Assembly (NCBI GenBank): GCA_951394405.1
Contig: OX596341.1
Coordinates: 1,178,001-1,242,000 of the forward strand
Reading direction: 5' to 3'
Length of the DNA: 64,000 nt
DNA from: Coprinellus micaceus
Lineage: Eukaryota > Basidiomycota > Agaricomycetes > Agaricales > Psathyrellaceae
The position numbers and the translations under genes were made by a program. Below, in pieces: positions 31,601-41,864 of this stretch. A model generated the notes under the pieces. It ran no database searches. It was not told the origin of the DNA and was given only the letters and a program-made list of their open reading frames with translations. Numbering within the stretch: position 1 is the first letter of the stretch; every line of letters begins with the position of its first letter.

Positions 31601-33022
31601 AGTGTGATTACGGTGAAGCTTCGAGTTCATTCGATTGGCTACACCCTTGGGCTTATCGATCAAACGCGCTTCGCATTGACTGAAGTACATGTCGATATCG
31701 ATACCACCCTGAACACGAAGCAGGGAACGGCTGTAGTTTTAATCCGGGATTAAATAAATGAACTCCCTTGACGTGCGTCGGGAGGGCACGTATGCCTTTC
31801 CAGCACAAGATTTGCACAGCCAGAGTCTAGAGACTCGAGCTCGGTGTTCAAAGTGAAAGATAAGTGTCGCCGCTGCCTCGCGTTCGCCTGCAGCACATCC
31901 CGGTTGAGAATGACGTCGGCGCCGTGAACCAAGCATACTTCAGGCATCGCTATAGATCGCAGTATCAAAAGGGAGACATATCGTTCCCGTTCACCCCTTT
32001 TCCGGAAAACTAACAGGGCTTATCGATCTACGAGAATCGTGCAGATTTGTGACCGTTTGTGGGAGAGCTCGCGATCAGGTCGCAGTTTTCTCCCTTTGAC
32101 TATTGATAGGGCCCTTATCTTGGCGCCGCCTGTTTTTGTCCCCTTTCAGTGCTGAGTGCAACTGCATACTAACCTCGAAGCTCTATTGCCTTGAAAAAGA
32201 CCAGCACGGAGCCAGTGGCTTGGAATGAGTGTCGTGACCGACCATCCCATCTCTTTGTAACAATCGAACTTCCAAATCAGAGGAAGCTGCGCGAAGAGCA
32301 CCTGAAGAGTCGTGGAGGACCCAGTGGTTATGCATATCGACGTGCGGGGGCATTTATGTCACCCGAGCGCAATTTATGGACCCATGCTTGCTCCAGTGGC
32401 TTCCAGCGGGAGTGTGGGGGATCATCCCAATTCGGTTTGATGATATCTGCTAGAAGCGCTCACCTGCCCACAATCCTCGACACACTCACGGGGAAGGCGA
32501 GAAAGTTCTGCGAAGCACACGATGAGAGGATCCTCAATGAAGGGTAGGAACGTGGCTGGGAGTAGGTAATCAAAATAAGCTCTTCTCTTCTTGTCAAACT
32601 GAAGTGAATATGTATAGAAACGGTGTTTTTGTGATCATCACAACAGGCAATTGACATGTTTCCGCCAAGCCTGCAGGAACAGCTAGCTCACATCATGTGA
32701 GTCCCTGAAGCGTTTGTCAGATCTCTGTCGCGATATTTCCCTTCTTGAATCGGGTTTGCACATCGCGATGTCTACAATGCCCGTTAGGCGCCACAGATTC
32801 TAGCGGCATCATATAAGGGTCGAACTTCATGATCCTAGTTAGGCTTCCCCGCGTTGTGCCTTCCTCCTGCCTGTGTCAATTCTTAACTGCGCTCCCGTCG
32901 AACAGGCTTTTTCAACCCCTTCCTTTGACTCTTCACCAGTCACTCCCTTCGATCTTCAACGCGCTCCTCCACCGCACTTTACACCCACTCTTCCCACCAC
33001 TCAGATTCCTCGCTGGACGACG
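28613..33022. other. Gene-poor region with relics
   Basis: About 4.4 kb without a supportable intact gene. Many short frames on both strands lack domains and consistent splice sites. A WD40-like fragment lies near 29640-29790. A dispersed-motif copy is at 28643-28652 and another near 32784-32792. The block 30007-30435 has a 142-codon frame without recognisable features. The final ~200 bp before 33023 is CT-rich and may be the promoter of the kinase-like gene. Confidence 0.4.
29640..29790 (+). pseudogene. WD40-repeat-like fragment
   Basis: One frame reads HSDVSCSSFSHIRHFLACG followed by TSGDVRLWSF, close to a single WD40 repeat (GH/HSD core, then DVRLW). No neighbouring repeats were found in frame, so this is more likely a relic or one exon of a gene I cannot reconstruct. 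Confidence 0.3.
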
Positions 33023-33977
33023 ATGCTCAACTCTATCACAACCACCAAAGAGGTTCTCGACCAAGCCGCGTCGTGGCCTTTGAAGTCCTTGGCGTCTCCT
33101 ACGCCACCCACAGTTCCCAACTTTCTGGCGGTTATTTGGCGCGACCTCACCGATGGGTCCGTCTACATCACCCGCCTGGCTGGACGCAAGCTGGGCCACT
33201 TCCATCTGCAGGAGCTCGAGCGGAACTGCATCCATGTACCCCACCACCACTACCAACCCCGCTGGCACTCGTCCTTCACGGAGTACGATAGCTCCGCGTA
33301 CTATTTCAGCAATTCGGGACCGATATTCATTAAAAAGCCTCGCTTAGTAGGCTACGACGGCACCCCTGGCATCGCGGAGAAGGCGACCCAGGAGATCGTG
33401 GTACTGGAGACGCTCCGGCGGCGTCCACATTCCAACCTCTCCGAATACTACGGCTGCTTCATCGACGACGAGCGGGGTCTCGTCACGGGTATTTGCCTGA
33501 GGAAATACTCGTGCACACTCGGGGCTCTCCTCGAAAATCGCTTGCCGTCAAAACAGTAAGTACCATCCGTTGCCATCTCTCGGCACCTTGGAAATAGTGT
33601 GACTGACAGTCCCATGCTTCCCCTCCTCCTGCCCTGAATTCTGTCGAACCAGGCAACCACCATTCGACTATGTTCTTGTGCTAGATGGGATCCTCGCCGC
33701 AATCAATCATCTCCACTCCCTCGGCATAGCGCACAACGACATCTCCCCAAGCAACATCATGCTTGATGAGCGCGGTTGTGCTGTCATCATCGACTTCAAC
33801 AACGCTGCGCCTTTCGGGCAGCCGTGCAGATCGGGTACACCTGGCTACACCAATTTCTCCAAGGTGTCTGCCATTGACAACGATATGTTCGGATACGATT
33901 GTGTCCAGCGCTATGTTCACTCAAAGGTGTTGCAGGCGGCACAGTTTTGGAACAATAATTCGCTCACTGCGAATTAG
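33023..33977 (+). CDS. Protein kinase-like protein with DFN in place of DFG
   Basis: Exons 33023-33555 and 33653-33977 (intron 97 bp) give 285 aa. ATG at 33023 is the first in-frame Met; the upstream frame is open only from a GTG. The C-terminal half holds the kinase catalytic loop HNDISPSNIML and the metal-binding position VIIDFNNA, where DFG is replaced by DFN, followed by GTPGY. The upstream half has IFIKKPRL and EKATQEIVVLETL, possible equivalents of the ATP-site Lys and the helix C Glu. This type of short kinase-like protein (HND.(S/N)P.NIM ... (V/I)IDFD) is abundant in Agaricomycetes; activity is uncertain. Cytosolic location is assumed. Confidence 0.7.
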
Positions 33978-34354
33978 ACCTGATTTGTATATCATCTCGT
34001 ACGTATATACCCTCGTTTTGTTTGCGATACCTACCTACCTAGCTCTTTTCATCTTGTTTATTGTCCTCTTCGCCCTTCAGTGTTTCAACGTTCAATTCTG
34101 GACTCTGTACCATACCTTATATGTAGTTCTCGAGTAATATATCGTATCCAGTATTCAATTTAATGTGATACCATTCGGCAAATACACGTTACAGAACCGT
34201 GGTCCAGGAAGCAGACTGCCGTGAGGCTGAGAAGGCAGTGAACTCAAGGTAGCCTAACATAATGAGCGTCGTCCAATCAGACTGAGTTCGGAGATCTGCA
34301 GATTATGTCAGACTAGATGCAGAAGGACAAGGAACGTGAGGCATACGAACACCG
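33978..34354. other. Convergent intergenic region
   Basis: 3' ends of the kinase-like gene and of the minus-strand gene at 34355. T-rich, with possible polyadenylation signals (AATATA near 34136); no gene. Confidence 0.4.
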
Positions 34355-35554
34355 CTATAGACCAGAGAAGGAGTCCAAAGGATCGACATAGCCTTGAAGG
34401 GCATCCGTTGTGTGCCACTCGTCGCCATCGGGCATGGATAGTTTCCCCCAGCTATCCCAGGCGAAGTCTTGGCGGAGGTCCTCTCCCCCTTCATCTCTCC
34501 TAATGCTGTTACTCGCTACGGTCGATGTCTCGGTGTCGATGTCGCTTTGCAGTAGTTCCATTGGCTGCCACTCAAGGTCATCGAGCCTATCGGGCGTCTC
34601 TAAACTGAACCAGAAGACGTTTCGGGGGACTCCCTCTCGGCATCCCTCTCCGATTGGATCCTCGTCTTCTGTTGGAGTCGAAGTCGAAGTCGTGTCCTTC
34701 CGAAATTCGTCTAACGCGTCGATCATGAACCTGAGAGCGTATGCGCTGAGGTCATCTTCGAATGTCGTACCCAATGCGTCACTGTCTTCCTGTCCGACCC
34801 ACGCGTAGATGCTTGACTTCTGCTCATTGACAGGCTCCTCGTCCCCATAAACCGTACGCAGTTTCATCTCCAAGTGGGAGTCGTCGCCATAGCCGCCTAC
34901 ATCCCCGAGATGGACGAAACTCTCCCCAGGGTACATCGGAATAATTCCCTGAAGGGCAAGAGCAGAGCAACGACAATCACTTGGTTCGTCCCTTCCAAGG
35001 CATTGGGTACAGCCCCCACCATCAGACAGAGCACGGGCGGTTTGCTCGAGCCACCATGCAGGTAGGTCGCCAGGAATTGAATCGTCGGGCTCTCCGGGTT
35101 CTTCCTCGTGCTCAGCCTCCCAGTCGTAGGCTTCGCTTGGTTTTCCTCCGTCCTTTACTTTTGGTGTCGCTTTACCTGGTCGAGTGCGTGGGCCCCTCGA
35201 GGTAGAAGTGGGACTGCGAGACACGGCGGAGGCCACTTTCTTCTTTAACACCCGCTTCGCTCTCTGCGGAGTTGCATTGTCCTTCGAAGGGCTACGATCA
35301 GCTAGTACAGTCTGGGGTCTGGAAGGTTGCCTTCTCGTGAAGGTCGGTGTTGGTGAAGCCCTCGTGTCTCCAGCCTCGCCACACGTCCGAGCTGTTGGAA
35401 ATTTCTTCCTAGTGCTTCGACGCTTGGCGGTCAAAGGGCTGTGTTCGCTTTGGGCCATGACGATCGTACGCTTGCCGAGGGAGGTCGACCTCTGGGTTGA
35501 GCTTCGAAGCCTTCGAGGGCTTGTATCGGTCCTGGGTGTGGCGGTTTTGGCCAT
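34355..35554 (-). CDS. Hypothetical acidic protein with basic N-terminus
   Basis: 399 aa from ATG 35554 (MAKTATPRTDTSPRR). The open frame extends upstream only through non-ATG codons. Residues 1-170 are Ser/Thr/Arg/Lys/Pro-rich (likely disordered, possible nuclear signal KRRSTRKK). Residues ~185-399 are acidic and Trp-containing, with a small Cys cluster GGGCTQCLGRDEPSDCRC that might bind metal. No known domain. A single exon with no obvious frameshift. Confidence 0.6.
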   Translation of the reverse strand: MAKTATPRTDTSPRRLRSSTQRSTSLGKRTIVMAQSEHSPLTAKRRSTRKKFPTARTCGEAGDTRASPTPTFTRRQPSRPQTVLADRSPSKDNATPQRAKRVLKKKVASAVSRSPTSTSRGPRTRPGKATPKVKDGGKPSEAYDWEAEHEEEPGEPDDSIPGDLPAWWLEQTARALSDGGGCTQCLGRDEPSDCRCSALALQGIIPMYPGESFVHLGDVGGYGDDSHLEMKLRTVYGDEEPVNEQKSSIYAWVGQEDSDALGTTFEDDLSAYALRFMIDALDEFRKDTTSTSTPTEDEDPIGEGCREGVPRNVFWFSLETPDRLDDLEWQPMELLQSDIDTETSTVASNSIRRDEGGEDLRQDFAWDSWGKLSMPDGDEWHTTDALQGYVDPLDSFSGL

Positions 35555-36204
35555 GGCCGAAGTGTGCTGGCACCATCCAAAGTCAGGAAGGAGGTATAAC
35601 CACGTATGGAGAAAGCCACAGCCCTTTGTACAATCGGGCTGGGGCCAGCGTAGGACTAGCACCGGAAAACAAAGAGCATCATCGTTGCCACACATAGGGG
35701 ACTCGGGACTCAGAACCACGACGAAAGCGCGGGTTCGACGGGGAGGATGAGACCCTCTCCGTATGAGCCCGGAGTATGCGCATCAAGTTTGCGTCAAGTG
35801 CATATTAGGGCTCCAGTGGTACGGGGTTCGACTGGAGGTCCCAGCTTGACACCAGTGTAGAGGGGATCAAGCGTTCCAGGGTTCCAATGTCCAGGATGAC
35901 ACCGGTATAGGGCTGCTTGAGGCGAGATTAGGTCCAGTTGGAGGGGATGATGATGGTTGAAACAAGGTAAGAACGAGAAGCTTTACTCGGTGCCGACGCC
36001 GCAGTCTGGGTCGGCGCCTAAAAGTGACTACGTAATCTACTCTATTAGCCCCTGAGCGCTGGTCGCGTAGCGCGTTTGTCACGTCACAGTCACCCGACCG
36101 CGACCGGAATTATTGATTCAGAGCCCAAAACTTGTGTGTTCCCTTTTCACCCTGACGAGCCTCTCGACGACGACCCCCCACCCACTCCAGCACCTCCGGA
36201 CACC
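35555..36204. promoter_or_regulatory. Divergent promoter region between a hypothetical gene and the MYND gene
   Basis: 650 bp between divergently transcribed genes. No TATA box stands out. A variant of the dispersed motif (TCGGCGCCTAAAA) is at 36004-36017. Confidence 0.35.
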
Positions 36205-37670
36205 ATGTCAAGCGGAGCAGAGTCGTCGAAGCCTCAGTGTCGCGGATGCGGGGCTGAGCATTGCCCATGCAAAGGCCCTGTAAGGGCCATCATGGCCGAC
36301 TCCAAGTTGGAAATGAGGGAGCTCGACATCCCGTACGTCGAGAGGCTTGTGAGCCAGGTGTTCGCTCTGGAGCCGTATTGGGCGGAAGGGGCTGAGAAAG
36401 CGAGACAGCGGCAGGACGAACAGGTTCGTGAGTTCGTCAGAGGAGAGTTATATGGGGTGTTGACAACTCGTGTTCAGGGGATGAGCAGTTCGGCTCCGCA
36501 AATTCCAGAGCACTCGCCATGGCACAACTGGTACACCCGTGTCGCGACTGGAGCTTCCGCTGTTCGGACGACCGTGGCGGACGGCCGTATTCCTTATGGC
36601 CGCCTCATCGCATGGAATCCCAAGAAGTCTTGGGAGCCAGACAATCTCTTCTTCAGATCTCTAGACACCTGCAGACTCTTACCATTGGACTGCGCGGTGT
36701 TCAGGATCCAAATGTACGCCACCACTTGTGCCTGGCACTGGTTGGAAGAGCGAGGGAAGAGGAATGAGATTGCGAACAAGAAGACAGCTCACCTTGATTT
36801 CGAGTCTTGGCAAGAGATGACTCTCATGATGATGGTGACTTCTTCGCTAACTCTAGCTGTCGAAGACGTTGTTTACCGTTGTCTAGATGCATGATATTCT
36901 CGTTGGAAGGTGCTTTCACGACTATGGCGGCGGGGACATCCCAATACTCATGGTGTATTGGGATGAGGCTCAGATGGACGCCGTGTGCAACTACTGGGTT
37001 GAACTCAGCAAAGGGAAATGGACCGAGGAAGAAAAACTTGAGAAATGTAAGCGCCTACACCCATCTTGTTCCCACTCTTTCTGACCCATCCTCGCAGATA
37101 AAATCCTGGGATTTTATATGCAACGTTCAAATGCCAATCCTGCACTTGACGAGGTGGACCGGGTGTTCCGGGCCCTCATCCATGACCCCAAAGTCGACTA
37201 TATCCCGCCATTTACCATCCTCTTTTCCATCACGAAGAACTACAAGGCACGCTTCATCTTCACCCGTCCCGAGAACGTACCGCCAGAATCTCTTCTGCAC
37301 GACTTCCCCAGGTGTTGTAATGCTCCGACATGCGTGGAGAAGGACTGCGGGACTGTAGACTGGGACAAGGCTGTAAGCCTGGCGGAAGGGAGTAAGCTCG
37401 TTCGAGCGCCAATTTTCTCCAAGAGGGTGAAGTGTAACTTGTGGCCTTGCCAGAACGAGGAGCCTCGGACGAAGAATGGTGTTACAAAAACCACCAGCAA
37501 ATTCTTGAAGTGTTCGAAGTGCAGGGATGTGTTGTATTGCTCCCCTCAATGCCAGGCAAGTTGGGTTTCGGGCAACCTCTGCTGCAATTACTGACGTTTT
37601 TCGCCTCTCACAGAGAATGGATTGGAACCACCATAAACGAATTTGTCAACAACCTGGTGTCGCCTTCTGA
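36205..37670 (+). CDS. MYND zinc-finger protein
   Basis: Four exons, 36205-36834, 36887-37046, 37098-37555 and 37614-37670, give 434 aa. The C-terminal MYND finger is CSKCRDVLYCSPQCQ joined to RMDWNHHKRIC, which completes the C-x2-C, C-x3-C and H-x3-C pattern. The joining intron (37556-37613) starts with GCAAGT and ends CACAG, a GC-AG intron; without it the finger is broken by a stop. An N-terminal Cys pair (QCRGCGAEHCPC) and helical segments follow the start. MYND fingers mediate protein-protein contacts; many mushroom paralogues are of unknown role. The upstream open frame begins with TTG, so ATG 36205 was chosen. Confidence 0.8.
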
Positions 37671-38144
37671 GGTGGGGTCGGCCTTGTTCACATTCTAGTC
37701 TAACCCAACCTGATGATTGCTACTTCTACTTCTACTTTAACATTCACCTCGCCGCCTACATTACCCCCTGTGTCATGTCTTTCCCTAATTCCCTTACTCT
37801 ACACCTCGTCGTTGCTTGTACCTTCGGTATCTCGTCTGTAATTCCACCACGTTACGACTGTTTCTCCTGCCGGGGGTTCCCAAAATTCTGGATCACCTTC
37901 CCGCTTTTCTCTGCCCTCTGTCGTACGATAACGTACCGAAGTGTGTGTGTTTTCTGTAAGTCGCAGTCCCTCGCAGCAGCGAACCTGTCGCGATTCAATT
38001 AGGAGGCTGCGATTGGTGATCACATCAGACGCCCAAAATGCTTCCGCAGGCGTCCGCAGCACAGGTTCGTGCTTGAACAAAACCAACACTTCCTCTACTC
38101 CACAACCTTCTGTGCGTAACCACCCCGTCTGCTCAGAGGCTACC
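37671..38144. other. Intergenic region
   Basis: 474 bp between two plus-strand genes, pyrimidine-rich near 37740-37920. The frame of the next gene is open upstream to 37941 without an ATG. Confidence 0.4.
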
Positions 38145-39218
38145 ATGATTCTCGACGACAAGGTCATCATGTCTCTACCACCCCCACCACCCTATCTGGC
38201 CAACGGCGTCGCCCTACCAGGATCACCGACAATCGGGAGCCCACCACCCCCATTCTCCGAAGCCATTCACGGGCAGCCAGCTCGACCACTGAAGCTCTCG
38301 GCTCTTCCATCCCATATCCTCCTCCAAATCGTCTACAACACCTTCCCAACGCGGCCGTCGTTGAACTCAGGGTTGGGGGAGATGCAGCGCAAAATGCTGC
38401 TGTGGCTGGCCAAGTCGCTGCGGCTCGTGAATAAGGCGTTCTACATTGCGTGCATGCACGTACTCCGGTCGACGTACCTTCCTGGGTATATGTCCCTCCT
38501 CCGCCCGTTCTACTCTTCAGACCCCTTCCCTTCGACCGTGGTACCACAGTCCCATTCGAGCACGCTGAACACCGTGCAGCGAGAGACGCCCGTCCTCGAC
38601 CTCTTCATTGCGCTTAAAGTGCGCGAAGACGTATGCGTGGACGACTCGGAGCTCCACTTGGAGAGAGAGGATATGTTCAAGGATATATTCGACCACTCTC
38701 AACCGAAAGCACGGCTGGAAGACCTCGTCCGTATCTACGGCGTCAAGGAAGGCGTCATCACCCTCTCACCACCAGGCGTCGTCGTTTACACCACTTCCAC
38801 ATCTGCATCATCAAGCTACTCCTCCCTGTCGTCAGGCGACGAAACTATCATCGCAACCGACCGGAAAGCGACGCTGCCCTTACCCTCACCAACCCTCCGT
38901 CAGCAGCCCCGCACGCCGATCAAGCTGTGCCCTCCAAAGAAGGCATCGAAATCCTTCTTCTCTGCTTTCAAGCGCTCAAAGACCCCATCTCCGCCCGCCA
39001 CGGTCGTCGTCCCGCCCCAGGCCAAGCGGATACGCCCCCTCCCCTTTGCGCTGCTATCCATCTCATACAGCACTCGGAAGGTGGGGTTGCAGTTGATGAG
39101 TGTGGAGACAGGGGCAAAGAGGACTATTGTGGAAGTTCAGAGGATGTCGAGGGATGAGAGGTTGGAAACTGTTGCGGCACGGATTGTAGGGGAACTTAGG
39201 GCACTGCTAGTGGGGTAA
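38145..39218 (+). CDS. Conserved hypothetical protein with F-box-like segment
   Basis: 357 aa, single exon, ATG at 38145. After a proline-rich start, LKLSALPSHILLQIVYNTFP looks like the first helices of an F-box, but the rest of that domain is not clear. The middle part (LWLAKSLRLVNKAFYIACMHVLRSTYLP) looks well structured. Residues ~225-300 are Ser/Thr/Pro-rich and basic (KKASKSFFSAFKRSK), and the C-terminus (FALLSISYSTRKVGLQLMS) is likely a folded strand-helix unit. No enzymatic motif. If the F-box reading is right it would be an SCF adaptor; this is weak inference. Confidence 0.6.
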   Translation: MILDDKVIMSLPPPPPYLANGVALPGSPTIGSPPPPFSEAIHGQPARPLKLSALPSHILLQIVYNTFPTRPSLNSGLGEMQRKMLLWLAKSLRLVNKAFYIACMHVLRSTYLPGYMSLLRPFYSSDPFPSTVVPQSHSSTLNTVQRETPVLDLFIALKVREDVCVDDSELHLEREDMFKDIFDHSQPKARLEDLVRIYGVKEGVITLSPPGVVVYTTSTSASSSYSSLSSGDETIIATDRKATLPLPSPTLRQQPRTPIKLCPPKKASKSFFSAFKRSKTPSPPATVVVPPQAKRIRPLPFALLSISYSTRKVGLQLMSVETGAKRTIVEVQRMSRDERLETVAARIVGELRALLVG

Positions 39219-40899
39219 ACGGAGGAGGGGAGATTTGGCCACATATTATGTATCAACTGCTGCATCAGCGATGCCACTGCAGAGCGAATCGCCCCAGGTC
39301 AGCACTCCTGCCTTGAATCTCCAAACCTCCTTGTTAAACCTCCTCTGTTATTTAGGGTGCTGTCCAAGCATAGCAGCTTCACGTACCTGCAAGGGCTAGG
39401 CGCAATGCCTCTGTCCCTTCCAGTCTCTTCGAGGATCTCTTCGGTTCGAAAGGCAGGCCCGGGCTCTGGCTGCCATCTCTGCGTTACCCGCGACAGGCGC
39501 TTCCCTTCGTCCTCCCTTCTGCCTTATATCTGCGACCTCCGTAACAGCGACAGATTGGGCTCAAAAAAATTCGACCATTCGCTAGTGGACCATCCGCTAC
39601 TTACGACACCACGCACTATTCCCCATCGTCATTATCCTACCAAGCAGACTATCTAATAGTGTCCAGTTTCTATATCAAGGCGCTATTCTGCTTCATGAGT
39701 ATGATATCCACGCATACCCTAATTTCTCCCGCAATACAGGCATGTTTCGAGACCGTTCAATTCCAGTGGGTTGGTAAAGGCCATCAGGCCGCTGACTTCC
39801 GAATCAGGACGTGGGAAATCAACTGAGACCGTGGAGCCTTGGCGGCGGCGGCGGCGGCGCACATGTGTCCCCGCTGTTCGTCTCCGTCGGCAACGACTAT
39901 CTATTTCTTCGGTCGCCCCTGGATCGCGCCTTCCGCCACACAGCTCGCGCGAGGGATTGAGTAAAGCGCTTGGTCAGGGCATGGGTTGTGCATGACTTGG
40001 AGAGCGGGGAAGCGTGACTTGAGGTGAGGCGGGTTATATCCTGCTATATCCAGATCCAACAAGTCGATTGTCAATTGAGTTTAGCGGCGCCTTCTATGTT
40101 CAGAGGGGTGACAGTGACAGACATGACGAGCCAAGCCCTTGATTGACGTCTTTCAGTAAGAAATATGATATCTCGAGATTCGCACAAGATTCGCAATACT
40201 GAACGCCAGTGACAAGGATCGTGTGGTGACCCGTGTCTCCTTGCAGTCAAGTTAATTTCAATGTCAGTCATAAATGGCTTAATATAAGCTCATATCCCAG
40301 CTACAGGGACCATTTCATCGTATCCTCGCAAGAAATGGGGCATCCTGAATTTGATTGATGGGCGTTTAGACGGGCGCTTAAGCGTTGTCGAGCTCTTGTG
40401 TTGGGCGATCGAATGTGCGAGCCAGACGAGACACCACAAAATTGAAGTATCGTGGCTTCGATGCGCCGAAATTTCTCTAATCGACCCCCTTTTTACGTTT
40501 ATAAGCCCGTAGGTGGTAGACCGCCGTCTGGCCCGGAGGTGTACGTTCCTTGGCTTGCAAGCGAAGTTGCCTCAGGCTACGTCAGGGTCTTTGGAATGGA
40601 ACATTCTCTCCCTGGTCCCAAAAAAGGCGACGTGCGCGACTGCAGAGAACGTGAAATGTGATAAGTTTGCTGTCTTAAAACTAGGGGCCCCAAGCAGGGA
40701 GCTCCTATCCACACAAACCCCACGATACTCAGAAATGCGACCGTTCGCAGTGATGGGGAGCTTTTTGGTAGTGCGCTATGCAGTGCTATCGCAGGATCCA
40801 TTGCCTTTGTCACAGGTCGTTTCCTTTCGGCCAGATCCTTCTTTGCGCCCGCAAACGCACACCCATAAGTGTACCATTGTCCGAGCCCACAGCAGCATG
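39219..40899. other. Intergenic region
   Basis: No supported gene. Contains a short (GGC)n tract (39841-39856) and a dispersed motif (ACGGGCGCTTAAG, 40369-40381). Small frames at 40452-40902 have no domain. Confidence 0.4.
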
Positions 40900-41304
40900 T
40901 AGTAGCTGCCATAGACAGGGCTAAAAGACCAAATCTCGGATGGAATTGGACTGCCGTACCCTCACAAGAGACTGAAAGATACCTAAGGTCCTGGAGGGGT
41001 ATTAGCTTCAAGATCTCGATCCCACAGTCGCGATCTCACCCAAATTCGCATGTCGCCATCCGTTGAACCAGTTAAGCAATTGTAATGGACAACAGGTGAG
41101 ACCGATAGTGTGTTGATGGAACGAGTGTGGCCCTTGCTTCGGTGTTCTATATGAGCTAGAGAAGAGAGACGCCAACTTGTTAACCACCAGGGCTGCACCA
41201 TATTTTCCTTCTCCCGGCCTGTTTATGTCCCACATTATAAGTTCCCCACTCATAGCGCTGGTCGGAATCTTAGTGTTGAATACCTGATGGACGTCGGTCA
41301 GCAA
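40900..41304 (-). pseudogene. WD40-protein relic (RTC1/WDR24-like)
   Basis: Two minus-strand frames carry WD40-like pieces in the right order: SGELIMWDINRPGEGKYG (about 41255-41200), then GHTRSINTLSVSPVVHYNCL and STDGDMRIW (about 41130-41035). The order GELxxWD, K-Y-x, HTRSIN and the TGSxDGDxRxWD string recall the SEA-complex WD40 protein RTC1/WDR24. The frames change between pieces and I found no complete splice model or flanking exons, so a decayed fragment is likely. The family assignment is tentative. Confidence 0.35.
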
Positions 41305-41864
41305 GGATAGAAGGGTTCACAGCATACATCCGTGCCCCCATGCTACGTCGGTACTGGCGCTATCGACCTTGAGCCCGCTGATATCTGGAAGTTCCTCGAT
41401 CCCTCGAGGCCATGTCCCCCTGGGCCTACTGCCGACTCAGTGTGTTCGGAAACCTGTGACCGTCCAGAACCCGGGATGCGTACAAACCCCAGAGCTGGCT
41501 GCACATCGAGAAGGGTAAGAGGTCAGATAGCACGCGATGAGCCAGGAAATACCCTCGATACCTCGAGAACTGACATTCTTTCCCCGCGACTAAACACCAC
41601 GTCGCTTCAAAATTGAGGCCCAGAAGGAGACACGCGAGGTAACTGCACATACCGACCCGGATCTTGGTACCCATGCCCACGAGAGCCCGTGAAGGGCTCA
41701 AAAGTCGGGGGGCTGGGAAGAGTAAGATTCATGATGGTCGTTTGAGGTATACCCAGGCCTGGAAGGCCAACAGCCAATTCTGGACAGATAAAAGGGGTTC
41801 GGCGTCTATTCTGTTAGGCGCTGATAGCAGAACAGCGTGCGGAGACACATATGATAGACGTAGG

